A stretch of DNA of 64,000 bases from Trichaptum fuscoviolaceum (GCA_910574455.1 CAJSYZ010000012.1:613317-677316); one strand, 5' to 3'. Positions 46,947 through 59,061 are shown, counted from the first letter of the stretch. Notes: generated from the letters alone by a model not told the origin. Program-made: numbers and translations.

Positions 46947-49900
46947 ATGTCAACTCGAAGACAGACAAGGGCTAAGAACAGCGATCAGCACCCCGGAGCA
47001 GTAGTTGAACAGCTCAGAACAAGACGAACACAGGAGGAGATATTGCGGGAGAAGGAAGAAAAAGAGAAAAAGAAAGTACGGCAGGCAGAAAGGCGGGATG
47101 AGGCATTGAAGGAGAAGGAAGAGAAGGAAAAGCAGAAGGAAGAGCGGGCAGCTTTCCGCAGAGCTGCGGCCCAGCAAGTCGCGGTTGCGAAAGAGAGGAA
47201 AAAACTCGCTGCGGAGCAAAAACGGGCAGCAAAAGAACAAGAGGCAGCTGACAAGGTTCGCAAGAAGGTGACTGCAGCAGAGAACCAAGAAGCAGCGATG
47301 CTAGAGACCGTAGAGCTTGAAAACAACTTGTCGAAGGCTCTTGAGACACGCACCCAGATGGGCTCAACAGTGCCCAAACTCACTGGCAAACGTGGACGTA
47401 GAAAGCCAAAAGGCGAAGCTAGTAGTAAGTCTTCAACTTTAGATCAGTGATGACACAGATTTGAACTAGCATAAACAGGCTCGAAGAACGATGTTAAAGA
47501 CGTATCGGGTTGTGAAGATGGACACAACGAAGACTTGGATATTCGTGAGTAACATTGCCTATACATTTTCAGATGATCTCAAAGCTTGGAGGTTAAACAC
47601 TGTGACTCACGTTCATGCGAAGCAGCGAGTATGGATGAGCCAAACAGGAAGCCTGCAAAAAAGGCTAGGAAGGAAGATTCCAAAGGTGAACTTCCATTTC
47701 GCACACGTGTGCAGACCGCAAAGATGTCCAGGTCTGCCGCCACTCCCAGCGACGCATTCTTTCACGCTCCTGCAGGACCGAACGAGAGTCTTTCTGGTGA
47801 AGAAACGGACATAATAGACTCGCCCGCTACGTCAAGGCGGAACGACAAGACAAAACGCCCTGTCAGGGCGCTTCGCAACACAGATGATTCCACTTTCATC
47901 GGTGAAGAGGGTGGAGGTCTTGAGTTGCCAGTCTCAGAAAGGATCAATTTGTGAGTTTGAAGTTTGAATCTTGCATTGCGTCTGAATCAGTATCTGGTAC
48001 TGTCAAGTCGATGTAATAGTGAGTGCGAAGCTTGATTTAGACTCAATTATTAAACATCATCCCGACTAGTACTAGATTACGACTAATGAGCCTGCCACTG
48101 GCAGCGGATGCACTGGCAGTGCCAGTGACCGGCGTGACACTCCCGGGCCGAGACCCAACTTGGAAGTCCTTCACCTGCAACATTGACTCGGACGCTCTTG
48201 TCTTTGCTACCACTGTATTATGAGTCTTGCTGACGCAAAGCTACACCAGACACACCATCCCATTGCCAGATGATGAAAACTTAAGTCCCTGGGAGGATGA
48301 AGGAGAAACAATAACCCTTACAAGCTATCATGGTGTAAAAAATAGCACAATCAGCGTACAACAGAAGGCACATCTTGTCGATTCGGAATCAAATGCAGTG
48401 AGTTGATGGAGCATTAGAATGGCAAGTGCAGTCTGAATAACTTGTTTATAGGGTGGAAGCGATCCGAAGAGGCTAACAAGGCCGGCTCAAGCTTGTGTGA
48501 GTCCGACTGATTACTGTTCGATTCATGTCAGTTACTCCATGACTGTTTGTTCATATTCCTTCGTTATTATTTATCTGCCAACTGCCGTGTCATGAACAGG
48601 ATGGAGGTAGCAGCAACGTCAACTCGAAGAAAAGGAAGTTATTGCATGACACTCTTTCCGGGTCGCAGGTTTCAACGGTAAGCGACGTCATATCATTTAC
48701 ATTTTTCAATCTACTGAGCAATCCCTTCCCGTACTCGAGGATAAGAACCACAAGATAAAACCAGGTGGACAGGTGAGTACCAGACAGTGATCTTCATGGT
48801 ACATCCTTCCTTCATTGCTTACTGAATTGGTATTTTGATAGGATGCAAACAAGAGAACTGCTAATTCGCAGCTTAGCGCACCGGTAAGTCTATCTTATTT
48901 CAACTTCTCTCGTTCCCCCCTTATTTATGGTTGTAAGGTGCAATCACTAGCCTTGGAACCCCGTGTACAGGTATGTGTGAGTGTCGATGCACCCTAGGCT
49001 CACTTCCGGTGCTCTCCTGTGGCAACTATTCGTTTCCTTCTTCACTTTGAGTCGATCGCTAATGGGTGCATATGAATAGGAAATCACAGTCACAAAGAAC
49101 GGAAAGAGGAAGTCGCCACCAGACACCGACTCTCAGGTTAATGTGGTAATTCTTCTACCTTGATGTGCAATGAATTCCTTCATTTTATGTTTACTTATTT
49201 TCAGCCATTTCAATTGGCTAATAAAACTGTCAAGATCAAGAAGTCATTGTTGACTGACATGGACACACCGGCCGGTGCCACAGTAAGTGTCAATTCTATG
49301 GTAACCGGCATTTTAAGTTCGTATCTGATCAGGCGGAAAGGACTTGAGTAAGAAGAGGAACCCCTCTGATATTCCTTATCGGCCTGAGGCCGATACGACG
49401 GTAAGTGCTTCTTTTCGATCTGCTCACTTGCCTTGGATAACAGCTTTCTGACGTGTTGCAGCCGGAGATTGGATCCGCTACCTCTAATCGCAAGAGGCAG
49501 TCGCTTGTGGCTGATAATGAAGTAAGTGAGAGTCGATTGATACACTCTAAATGTGAGCATTCACCTTCTTTTCTTAATAGTCTGGTGGTCGAAACATGTC
49601 GTTAGCACCTCGGGCACCGTCGCTTGCAATGAAGAGTGCATCCTGCACCCCCGGACCCGAAGTGTTAGTGACTGGGGCTTATCAAGGTCATCGCAAAGTC
49701 TCTCGGACTACTAGCTCAGTTTGTCGAATCAAATTCATTTCTATGACATATTTTGTTGATTTACTTATATGCAGACATCAGTGGGACTTGAGGACAAGGA
49801 TCGAAATGAAGGAAGGGAAGGATCTCGCGTGCCAGGCAGGAAAAGGGCGACGAACCAGTGTCTCCCTCCCGGTACTCAGGCAGGTTGGACTCATATTCTA

Positions 49901-51033
49901 TTACCTTCACTATTTCGCGCAGTTGGAAAATCCGTCACACCATGGCAAACCCCGGACAATAAGCTCATCAGCTCACTGTGGGGGAAAGTGTTTGATTCTG
50001 TGGAACTTAGTTACGAAACTCAGTTCGCTGATATCTGTTCTCTAGTTGAGTCATTTTTACTTATTCTCAAGTTACCTTTACCAAATTGAGATGCAATCCT
50101 CGTATTTCAGGCGGCCCAGAGATGCTCTGATAGCTGGCGCAAGAAACTTTTTGAGAAAGCTGAGCAATCAGTTGCCAGTTTTATCAGCGGCGAACAATTA
50201 AAGTCAATGCAAAACGAAGCAATTGTGAAGACGTTGCAGACGCTAGTTGACAAGAAGAAAGCCGAACCGTTTCTATGGGAAAGCTGGTATAGTATGGAGA
50301 GGGTAAGTAAAAGAGTGTTTATTGTCGCGTTTTGTGTCCATGCATTGACCCTAAATGTACAGAAGCAAGGACTGTTCTGCTCTGACCTTGTGGTCTCAGT
50401 GTTGTCCGTACACATTGTCTTGGCCATGGGTCGGCATAAAATACTGGACAGAAACACCATAGGAAAGCCTATCGGTGCCCTCGCCCTTGCGGCAACAGCG
50501 GTATCTATTTTTTCAGTACTTATATTGTCCTTATCCGCTGATCTTCTCATGGATAGGTCAAGGTTGCCATTGATAAACAGGTGGCTCGGTTGCAAAATAT
50601 CAAAGAAGAACTTGGCGGCGCTGAGTGGTATTTCACTAGCGCTCTGTGGCAGCCTCATACGGACGACTATGTTAACTTGTTGTCGAATCCCTCTTTCTTC
50701 ACTGAATCAAACTGGGAAAAGGTTCGATCCCGCCTCCTAGCTTACGATGCCAGTACAGATATCGACACGAGAAAGAACACCGAACTTGTTGGATCGGGTA
50801 TCACTGGCAGGGACTTTTCCTTGTATTTTGACGGTGTAGATGCAGATTCGACCTGCGAGAAAGCGTATGACGAAGGCGCTGATAATTGGGAAGACGGAAC
50901 CGACGATAAGGGCGAAGAGCGTGAGGGGGCTGAACATAGAAGCGAGATGGAAGGTGATGCAGAGGACGAACATGCTAATGCTAAGGGCGACGACGACCTG
51001 AGCGAGAGCGGGGACGAGGGCGTTGAGAAGATT

Positions 51034-51067
<34 letters not shown>

Positions 51068-51257
51068 GCGTTGAGAAGATTGAGGACGAGGGCGAGGACG
51101 AGGACGAGGGCGAGGGCGAGGACGGGGCGAGGACGAGGACGAGGACGAGGGCGAAGGCGAGGGCGAGGGCGAGGACAAGGATTTAGGTGGAGATGGTGAT
51201 CATGAGGAGGACGACGCTTCAAAATGGGATTCGGCTACGGACTGCGTAGACTTCTAA
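46947..51257 (+). CDS. Plavaka companion protein: coiled coil, micro-exons, acidic tail
   Basis: Second gene of the element, of a family often found next to Plavaka transposases in Agaricomycetes; its role is unknown. It starts MSTRRQTRAKNSDQHPGAVV, followed by a long Lys/Glu/Ala coiled coil (to about 47440). A chain of about ten small exons with GTAAGT-like donors covers 48240-50100 (for example QKAHLVDSESNA, GGSDPKRLTRPAQA, DANKRTANSQLSAP, PEIGSATSNRKRQSLVADNE). The conserved core follows: AAQRCSDSWRKKLFEKAEQS, KQGLFCSDLVVSVLSVHIV and NTIGKPIGALALAATA, spliced to VKVAIDKQVARLQNIKEEL. The tail is a Glu/Asp/Gly repeat. A one-base change near 51125 is needed to reach the likely end, DASKWDSATDCVDF at 51257. 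Confidence 0.72.
50995..51180 (+). repeat. acidic low-complexity repeat (GAGGAC/GAGGGC)
   Basis: Hexamer-like runs of GAGGGC and GAGGAC encode Glu-Gly/Glu-Asp repeats with GVEKIE twice. A GGGGCG in place of GGGCG near 51125 shifts the frame. Length errors are likely in such sequence. Confidence 0.8.
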
Positions 51258-51991
51258 GGGCAAATCGATCACTGGTGAGCCTCTTCTTTTCGTTTCTGTC
51301 CGTGCGCTCAATATTATATTACCATCGACTCGCAGAGCAGCCTTCGTTTCTACTGGTCCGCCAAAGAACATGCAGAATTGAAGGTACGGCAGCGAAGTGT
51401 GACCTGCCACTGCCCGTCACGGCAGAGGTTCACGGTAATGTCGTGGGGGATCCCTTCATAGCGACTGCTATGCTTAGTCTTGCGTAGATGACTGATGTAC
51501 TTGAACACTGAGGCACTGATAGCTAAATAATGTTGTCTTATATATTTCTGATGCAATGAAATACTTGGATCGTTCTTATGCACTTAGACTCTTGAGCACT
51601 GCAATTTGTCTTACAACACTTGTCTACTGCTGTAATTAAAGGATGATACACTGGAGCACTGGGGTGCTGAATGCCTGAAACACTTAGAGCACTGATTCAG
51701 CCATCTTTCCTTATTTAAGCCAGCCCGCACTTATTTCAGCCAACTTGTCCTGAATAATGGGAGGACATGCATGAATAAGTGAAGCTTGCCTTATTTAAGA
51801 CTTCAGTCTCTCAGGACGTTTAAGTAACACTTAAGTCACTTTCAGCAGAAAGTAGTTTCCCTGATGTGACCAATATTATCAGTGACCTTATCTCGCAAGG
51901 GACGTCTCTGGTATCTCACCGATTCTTTGATACGAATCTTACTCAAGTCTACGCGCTTTTAGATGCTGTCAAAACTCATATTCAATAACAT
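51258..51991. other. right flank of the Plavaka element
   Basis: About 730 bases with irregular repeats of GAGCACTG and CACTGA (51505-51700) and of CTTATTT(A/C)AG (51712-51800). These may be subterminal repeats of the Plavaka element. I could not find its exact end. Confidence 0.4.
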
Positions 51992-53583
51992 CTACAATGG
52001 AAAGCTCACAGTTTCGTCATGCATCGTTGCGCTACTTGTGGCCGTCCCGCTCCTCTTCGCTGCAGTGAACCGGTCATCGAAGCTTGTGCCTGAAGATAGC
52101 CAGCCTTGTCGAGAATTCAAGGTAGATACAAGAGAATTGGTGTAGATCTTGGAAAGGGGAACACCAAGGCCAATGTGGCTATGTCAAAAACGTCAGTTGC
52201 TTCACTGTAATCAACTTTATGAACAATTTCCCGTACATCAAGGTGTTCTAGAAATCCATGAATTATGAGTGTTTGGTCAGACATATAACGTGTCTTCGTA
52301 CCTTGCCTACGAAGAAAGCAATAATGACGGAAATAGCAACAGTCGTCGTGGCTAAGCCGGTCTGAACAGTTACTACGAACGATAATGTTCAATTTTGTAA
52401 GAGGGTGCCATTTCATGTACGTACGTCGGATAAGGCGGGTGATTGCATCATCAGTGGTAGAGAAACCAGTACGGCTGTTGCGCTATTCCCACTATAATTC
52501 AGAGTTCGGCAGAAGGAAAAAAGTCGTTGATATGCTTACCAGATGCCACACGAGAGCGCTAGTAATAACAATATCCGTCAACAGGGACCCGATCAGCCAC
52601 ACAAGCGATATGACCTCCACTTTGATGAAGAGCGCAAATTCTTGAACGATGGAACCACCTATAGTAGTCCCAATTCCAGCAACTAAAAATGGTTTAGCAT
52701 GGATAGTAATACAAGTCAAATGTCAGAAAAAGGAGAATGGCCTCACGAAACTGGATTGTAGTAAGACTATAAACGAAGATGCTCAACATTCTATTTCCCG
52801 TAAGCACTTGGATGCGCCATCCGAAGAAGCACTGGACTATGAAAGCCGTGATAGCCTTGAAAGTCATGATCAGCATTTGATAAGTCGATAGGAAGGAAGA
52901 CTCACAGTTGTCACAGGATCTATACCAACCTGACTTGTTAGCATCGACCAAGAGCAGCCGTAAGACACGTACACGGTCTAAGCGCTAAGTCCAGGTACTA
53001 TCATCAGAAACTGACATGTGGAATAGTGCTCTAAGACTTACCGACATTCAGAACCTCAAGAGCCGGGAAATTTCCTGTCAAAGATGAAGTCAAGGGGAAA
53101 TCGCAACACTGCTATACAAAACCCATGTACACACCGAAATTCGTAACAAGGTAACCGTAAGTCATAGCGATATCGAAACCGCAGGTTACGCTATCCAGAA
53201 CGAGGAGGACGAGAACCTGTAGCGGTTTCTCCTAAGATTCTTGCAGAAGGCGCCGATATGAAAGACCTACAACCAACTTCATTCTAAGCCTGTCCCTACG
53301 TATGGAGTTAGGATGAGACACATTGGTCGCGTAATAGGTATAGTCAATACACCTACTGCTTAAAACGTTGAAAGTATATGAAGCTCTGCATGACCATGAT
53401 CCCATAAAACAGAACATTGAAGATAGTGCCCAAAAGTATTGGTCCTAGACTGTAGAGAGGGGGGGGGATTAAAGGAGGGGGATTAAAGGAGGGGGATTAA
53501 AGGAGGGGGATTGCATTATCAAGAAAATTAGTGGATATAAAGGAAACATGGTCAAGTACGTACATCGGGTCGAGGGCAGCCAT
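51992..53583 (-). CDS. DUF6534 seven-helix membrane protein
   Basis: Complete family member. Exon 1 encodes MAALDPM at 53583. A long first intron with a minisatellite leads to LGPILLGTIFNVLFYGIMVM, then QSFIYFQRFKQ. Later exons include ITAFIVQCFFGWRIQVLTGN, VWLIGSLLTDIVITSALVWH and the C-terminal GVPLSKIYTNSLVSTLNSRQ at about 52180-52120. The tail continues through a stretch matching the other members and ends at 51992 (DETVSFPL). It is very similar to the gene at 55.4 kb, including the 5' flank, so the two are tandem duplicates. Function is unknown. No break seen. Confidence 0.87.
53458..53513 (+). repeat. minisatellite in the first intron of a DUF6534 gene
   Basis: About four units of GGAGGGGGATTAAA (14 bp) begin after a run of nine G. 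It is absent from the equivalent intron of the paralogue at 56.9 kb. Confidence 0.85.
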
Positions 53584-55350
53584 GGTTCAGGTAGTTGTTT
53601 GTAGCTAGAGGTTTAGTACACTAGCTGTGAGGACTTACTTCAAATTGTCCTTGCTTTTATACAACCACTGACATACGCAGGCCCTTTTCATGCGGAACTG
53701 ACCCTCTACGTGGTTGCCGCGAAGCCCTGTTCACGAACCTTCTCGAGTCTTGAGCGCATCATCGAATCCCAGAAGCTTGATGGCGCCGCTCATTACCAGA
53801 GTAGCGTGTACGTGCTATGCAAGGTTTGCGCGAACACCCCTCGCTATTCCGCTTCGGCATCATGTTCTATCCATGCTTCGCGATATAAGCATCACAGAGC
53901 AAAAAAGAATGTGACATTCTTGCCTAAAAGATGGACATCGCGTTGAAAACTGCGGTTTATAGAGTAATAAACAAATAACATTAGAAATAGGGCCTACGGT
54001 AGGGTAAGAAGTTTCAACCTTTCACAATTATAAACCTCTGACTGTACGTTCTCGATATAACCACCATATCCGTAGTTGATTTTGTGTCGGAATCTGTTTC
54101 AAACCCACGCGTCGCTTCTTCGAGGCGCATTCTCGCATTCGTTCTGCGCTTCCATCGTTCTCACTGAAGCGTTTCTGCGATCAAATTGTCACACGCTCGG
54201 CCTGGATTCTGAAATAAAGCGTATAGACATGCATTCAAGATTTGGCCACAGCTTCGAGGGGCGGTGCTGTGTGAAATGAATCAATGTCGTGCAATAAAGA
54301 TGTTGAGACCCACCTTGGTGAAACAAATCGCGAGACTTACACTGGACACGCTCCTCCATGTCCCAGGCTACCATCAAGATTCGATCAGAACATACTTAGT
54401 CAAAGACACCGCGGGTTAAGTGGCAAGGGCACTGTCTTGCTTGATGACTGAGAAAGACATCCTCGCATCTTTAGCCATCGTAAAAGCGTGCATTTCAGAG
54501 AAGAGCAAAGCTAGAACTCAGATCTGTTCCTTTCTTGGCCAACAAAATCATGCTTTACATCTTCGATCACCTCATGCTTTACGATTTGACACAAAGGTAG
54601 AGGCTGAGAAGTACGAGTTATTCTCATGTTACGCGCAGAATCGCTCTGAATACTCAATTATCTTCCCGAAAACTTTCAACTTCTTTCCAAGGGGAAAGCA
54701 TGCGAGGGAGGATCAAAAGTCTGAAGAAAACGGTTTGTTTTCCATCAAGAGCTAACTATATTGATCTTGAAATTGTGATTGGCGCTCCTACAAGGAAGTT
54801 CAATATTTCAGGAGGGAAACCAGATGGTGGGTTGAAGAAAGTTCGGGTTGTCCCTTAAACAACCAGTGGCTTGAACCAATTATTTCCCACGGTGCGCTGG
54901 CAAGTTCGGCAAGTTCGGCCACCTTTCATCTGAACATAATAGTTTGCATCTTCCCTCTGTAAAAGGGCCGGCCATCCTGATACTGCACAGCCTTCCTGGA
55001 TCAGAGAATAGAGTGATCGAAGATATTAGAAACCTCCTTGCTACAGACACGCTCATCGGAACTATATAGCCAGCCAACAATCTTTAATACTCGAACAAAC
55101 GTTTGTTGAACGTTCTCGGTGACTGGTAGTTTGGTCGAGCGCCGATTTGTATTCAAAGTGTGTCTGGCTTGATCTGATCCAGAGCCTCACTTTTACAGTT
55201 TGAATCAAGGCGCTGCATCTCTAGGTCTGCTCGGCTGTCAGTGATCTAGCAAAATTCATTCAGCGCTATAGATATGGCAAGGGTCACTCATGATAAGTCA
55301 CCGATTGCTTGAGATGAATCCGAGGCATTCCCATGCGCTAACCAATATAA
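53584..55350. other. intergenic with duplicated 5' flank and a hypothetical frame
   Basis: The part at about 53690-53960 aligns with 57000-57290 upstream of the next DUF6534 gene (shared blocks GAGCGCATC.., GAATCC.AGAAG.TTGATG and CGCCGCTCAT), so it is a duplicated flank. A frame at 54420-54755 (MARALSCLMTEKDILASLAI) is open for 111 codons, but I recognise nothing in it. The second copy of the dispersed repeat is at 55157-55237. Confidence 0.5.
55157..55237 (+). repeat. dispersed repeat, copy 2 (copy 1 near 17.08 kb)
   Basis: Matches 17078-17158 over about 80 bases, just downstream of a DUF6534 gene. Confidence 0.5.
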
Positions 55351-56912
55351 TTAATACACAGCCAGACATGACCTTTGGATATGGCTGAGCCGACTTACAG
55401 ATACGTCAAGCACTGTAACGCCACTTGATATATTCCCGCTCCTCCTAGCTGCTGAGAGTTTATCATCAGTAGACGCTCCAGTCGGCATCCATCCCTGGCG
55501 GGAATTCAGCGTAGACATGAGGGAATTGGTGTAAAGCTTGGATAGAGGGACGCCGAAGGCAATGTGGCTATGAGACGAGTCAGCTGTTTCATACTTTCGG
55601 ACAGAGAGTTCAAGTCACTGGGCATACATCAAAGTATTCTTGAAAGTTTATATTAGCTTATGTGGTCATTCTGATATGTATAACTCCGCACCTTGCCTAC
55701 GAAGAAAGCAATGATAACAGCGATGGCGACGGTTGTCGTGGCCAAGCCCGTCTGAACGGTGCCTATGCCCGGAAGTGAGCTTATTCTACAAGAAAAGACA
55801 GTAGATCTGGATACGTACTTCGTATAAGGCGGGTGATCGTATCGTCAGTATTGGAGAAGCCGGTGCGGCTATAGTGCTGATTCGAAGGTCAGTTAATCTA
55901 ATGATCGATCAGGGAGTTTTCTCACTAAGTGCCACACGAGGACGCATGTAATGATAATATCCGTCACCAGGGATCCGATCAGCCATACAAGCGATATGGC
56001 CTCTACTTTATTGAAGAGTATGAATTCTTGGACAATTGATCCGCCTATCGTTGTTCCAATGCCACCGACTACACAGATATCAGTAACAATGACTTTACCA
56101 TGATGAGATGAACAGCCTCACGGAGCTGAACTGTGGACAAGCTGTAGATTAATATGCTCAGTTTCCGACTTCCCGTGAGTACTTGGATGCGCCATCCGAA
56201 GAAGCACTGGACAACTAACGCTGTGATAGCCTTCGGTTAATAATTATCAGCCATTCGATACTCGATGACCGAAACAGGCTTACGGTTGTCACTGGATCTA
56301 AAATAGCCGGGAATTTTTAGCGACACTCATGAATAGATGATAGGCACGTACATGGACGAAGTGCTAAGGCACCGATCGTCAGAAACTGGTGCTTCGAATC
56401 CTATTTTAGAACTCACCAAGGTTTAATACTGCAATGGCGAAGAAATTTGCTATAGGAAAGATGTCAGTCAGAAGAAACCACAATTGAAAGAGTCTTGTAT
56501 ACGTACCAAAGTTCGTTACGAGGTAATCGTATGTCATGGCAATGTCGAAGGCACAGGTGATGGTGTCTAAAAGGAGGAGAAACCCAACCTGTAGCATGAC
56601 AACGTTCAGCTAACTCATTCTTCATGGGCCTCCAGGCAGGAAGACTCACAACCAGCTTCAGACTAAGCCTGTCCCTGTATACGACATGAGAATTAGGTGT
56701 AGTGAATGCCAAATCATCTACACGTACAGCTTGAACCTTTGGAAGTATATGTAGCATTGCATGATCATGATCCCATAGAGCAGAACATTGAAGATAGTGC
56801 CCATGAGGATAGGGCCAAGGCTGAAGGTGGAGTTATGGTAGGCAGAATTAAGCTTATGTAGGTTGTATGAAAGAGGCGGAACAAGAACATACATAGGGTC
56901 GAAAGTGCCCAT
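55351..56912 (-). CDS. DUF6534 seven-helix membrane protein
   Basis: Complete family member. Exon 1 (MGTFDPM, 56912) splices by GTATGT..TTCAG to LGPILMGTIFNVLLYGIMIM, then QCYIYFQRFKL. Middle exons give a helix with DTITCAFDIAMTYDYLVTNF, CFFGWRIQVLTGS and a helix ending ITCVLVWHL. The last exon contains FGVPLSKLYTNSLMSTLNSR at about 55560-55510 and GW..TGASTDDKLSAARRS. The likely stop is at 55351-55353. Some other members end earlier after the Ser-rich tail, so the last 15 residues are uncertain. It is the tandem duplicate of the gene at 52.0 kb. Confidence 0.85.
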
Positions 56913-58114
56913 GATACAGACGAGTTGAGATCTGGAAGAAGCTGTGGGGGATAACTTCGAGACGGCTCCCTCTTTATACAGCCAGAAACTTACGCTGAAT
57001 CCTCTGGTGTAGAGTTATTCCTTACTGAAGCCGTTGAATGTTTTTTGTACTGACCTTCTTGGACTTTGGGCGCATCGCGAATCCGAGAAGATTGATGCTG
57101 CCGCTCATGACCACGAACGTGGGTCAATGCTAGGTAGCTAGAAAGACAACCTTTTCCGCTGGTTTTCCATCCATCAGATCCAATCACACTTCTTGAGATA
57201 AGCAATGCCGATGTCCACAAAGAAGCTCGATCGGCTACTTCCCAATGCAGAAAAGATGAACACTGCCATGTAAACTGCGCAGAGATGATCTGCTGAATTT
57301 TCAGAGAAATGGCAAAAGTTTGAATGCTTACAGAGTTTTTCTGTAGTTACTATAGGACACATATCCTAGACTTTAAGTGAATATCCTGTTCGGACACAAG
57401 TGAAGAGCACGTACATTACCTCAGTATAAGTTGAATCGGACATCCAGCCGGGAACCCACGCTTGGGCGTTAGAGGATCTTCTGGCAAGCTTCGATGGTTC
57501 CCACCACGTTGCTTCCACAATCGAATCATCTCACGGGATGCCTTCGAACTCATCCAAACTAGCTCCAGTACGTATATTCATGCATTTGGCGCAGTGGAAA
57601 ATAAATCCATAAGAGACAATTTGCGAAGTGAGCAAACACACCTCAGAGATATGAGAGGTAATTTCAACGGTTTGAATACAGGGCCGCGATGCTCAGAGAG
57701 TTGCTTCATTCTTCTTTCTCTTTGAAACTGCCGGTGTCTGAAAGAATCCATGTTCGAGACGTAAGCACACCTATGTAGCTCGTGACGCGTCCACATATTG
57801 ACTGAAGTTCCTTTGAATCTCTGAATATCTATACAAAGCAGATCAGAACTTTCGCCATGAAGTTATAAAGAGTAGTTGACGATATACACTATCTGATCGT
57901 AAAGATTATCCATCTGTCTCCTCTAACTCTTGGTCATAACATTTTATTTTAGGTCAAGTTTGAATCAACAATTATTGGCCATCCCTGATCACTGCCACAT
58001 CGAAAAGAGTTAGTAGGATGAATAGTACGGTATTTTCCAGAGTAGGAGAAAGAGAAGCCAACGTTGATGGTAGACGAGGAACAACTTTAGGTTCAAAGTT
58101 GTCAAAACGCTCGG
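56913..58114. other. intergenic
   Basis: It includes the duplicated DUF6534 5' flank (57000-57290). A plus-strand frame at 57462-57725 and minus-strand frames at 57174-57362 and 57578-57796 show no family motif. No gene is supported. Confidence 0.4.
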
Positions 58115-58572
58115 CTACCCAAACCCTCCCACGGTTCGGTAGAGGCCGAGGCCTCAGGGTCAAAGAAAAGTTAAGGGGACCCTTTACCGACTGAAGGGAG
58201 GGTCTGGCTCCAAGTATGCCCGCTGGAAGCATCACTTACCGTGGGAATGGTGGCTTGGGAGGATCCAACAATTGTGCATAAAATTTTGAGACACTCAGTC
58301 ATACTCAAGAGCAATTATATGTAAATAAATGTACTTTAGACACTGCCTAACTATCAACACTCTTATGTACATGCAAAAAACTAGCTATTGAACTGCCCAA
58401 AGGGCTTAGGCCACCATTCCCACGGTAGGCGATGCTCGGGAGAGGACCCTTACGACAAGCAGGCTCGGCTACCATACTTGGAGCCAGACCCTCCCTTCGG
58501 TCTGGGTCGGTAAAGGCTTTTCTTTGACCCTGAGGCCTTGGCCTCTACCGAACCGTGGGAGGTTTTGGGTAG
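58115..58572. mobile_element. foldback / MITE-like inverted-repeat element
   Basis: A left arm (58115-58257) and right arm (58406-58572) are inverted copies of each other, with a spacer of about 150 bases. Both arms begin CTACCCAAA.CCTCCCACGG from the outside and include GAGGGTCTGGCTCCAAGTAT and ACCGTGGGAATGGTGGC. The right arm has extra bases in the middle. There is no coding capacity, and I found no convincing target duplication. Confidence 0.75.
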
Positions 58573-58959
58573 GGGACTGGCTGAGGCCAATACTGGATGA
58601 CTTCCCAAAAGGATTTTAGGACAACCAGGGTCGTCCTAATTTACTGAACATAGGCAGGGTTTTCTAAACCGTAAGCCACCTTGTTCGAGAGCCATGAGAA
58701 AAGATTCTACAAAGTTCTGCCGGCCAGATCCTAGAAGTTTAGGATGCACGGACCAGACCAAATCTTTGGCTCAGTGCTGTTTAGAACGAAAATGTTGTCC
58801 TAAATTCTTACTATGGAAAGTCATTCATTATAGATCCTATCTAGCTTCTGATATACCACTATTGTACAACGCACAATCGAGATGGCTTGAAACCGGGTTA
58901 TCCAGAGATAAAATACGCCAGGCAATTTGAAACGAAAAAAAGAAGAGTTTTGTAATCGA
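58573..58959. other. intergenic
   Basis: No gene recognised. A short plus frame (58694-58930) starting MRKDSTKFCRPD is Cys-rich but has no supporting motif. Confidence 0.4.
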
Positions 58960-59061
58960 TGCATTAAGGGGGAATCGAACCCCCGGCGGGTCGAATTTTC
59001 CAAACCGAAGTCAAGTTAATTCAAATGGCAACGACCCAGGTTACCACTACCCCATTAATGC
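58960..59061 (-). tRNA. tRNA-Gly (anticodon GCC) with an intron
   Basis: Read on minus, GCATTAA at the 5' end (59061-59055) pairs with TTAATGC at the 3' end, followed by A. The D arm is GGGT/ACCT around AGTGGTA. The anticodon stem GGTCG/CGACC closes a loop with TTGCCAT, giving anticodon GCC. About 31 bases of intron follow position 37. The T arm is GGGGG-TTCGATT-CCCCC, a perfect B box. The D stem has one G.T pair. Introns are common in fungal tRNA genes, though less so in tRNA-Gly. Confidence 0.85.

Noticed and set aside
46950..47389. Long leucine/serine-rich frames antisense to the companion gene
   Set aside because: They are the complement of a Lys/Glu-rich coiled-coil reading frame and have no motif of their own.
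50981..51222. Pro/Arg-repeat frames on minus
   Set aside because: They mirror the GAGGAC/GAGGGC acidic repeat of the plus-strand gene.
42350..51990. Terminal inverted repeats of the Plavaka element
   Set aside because: I compared both flanks by eye and found no convincing matching ends, so limits are given only for its genes.
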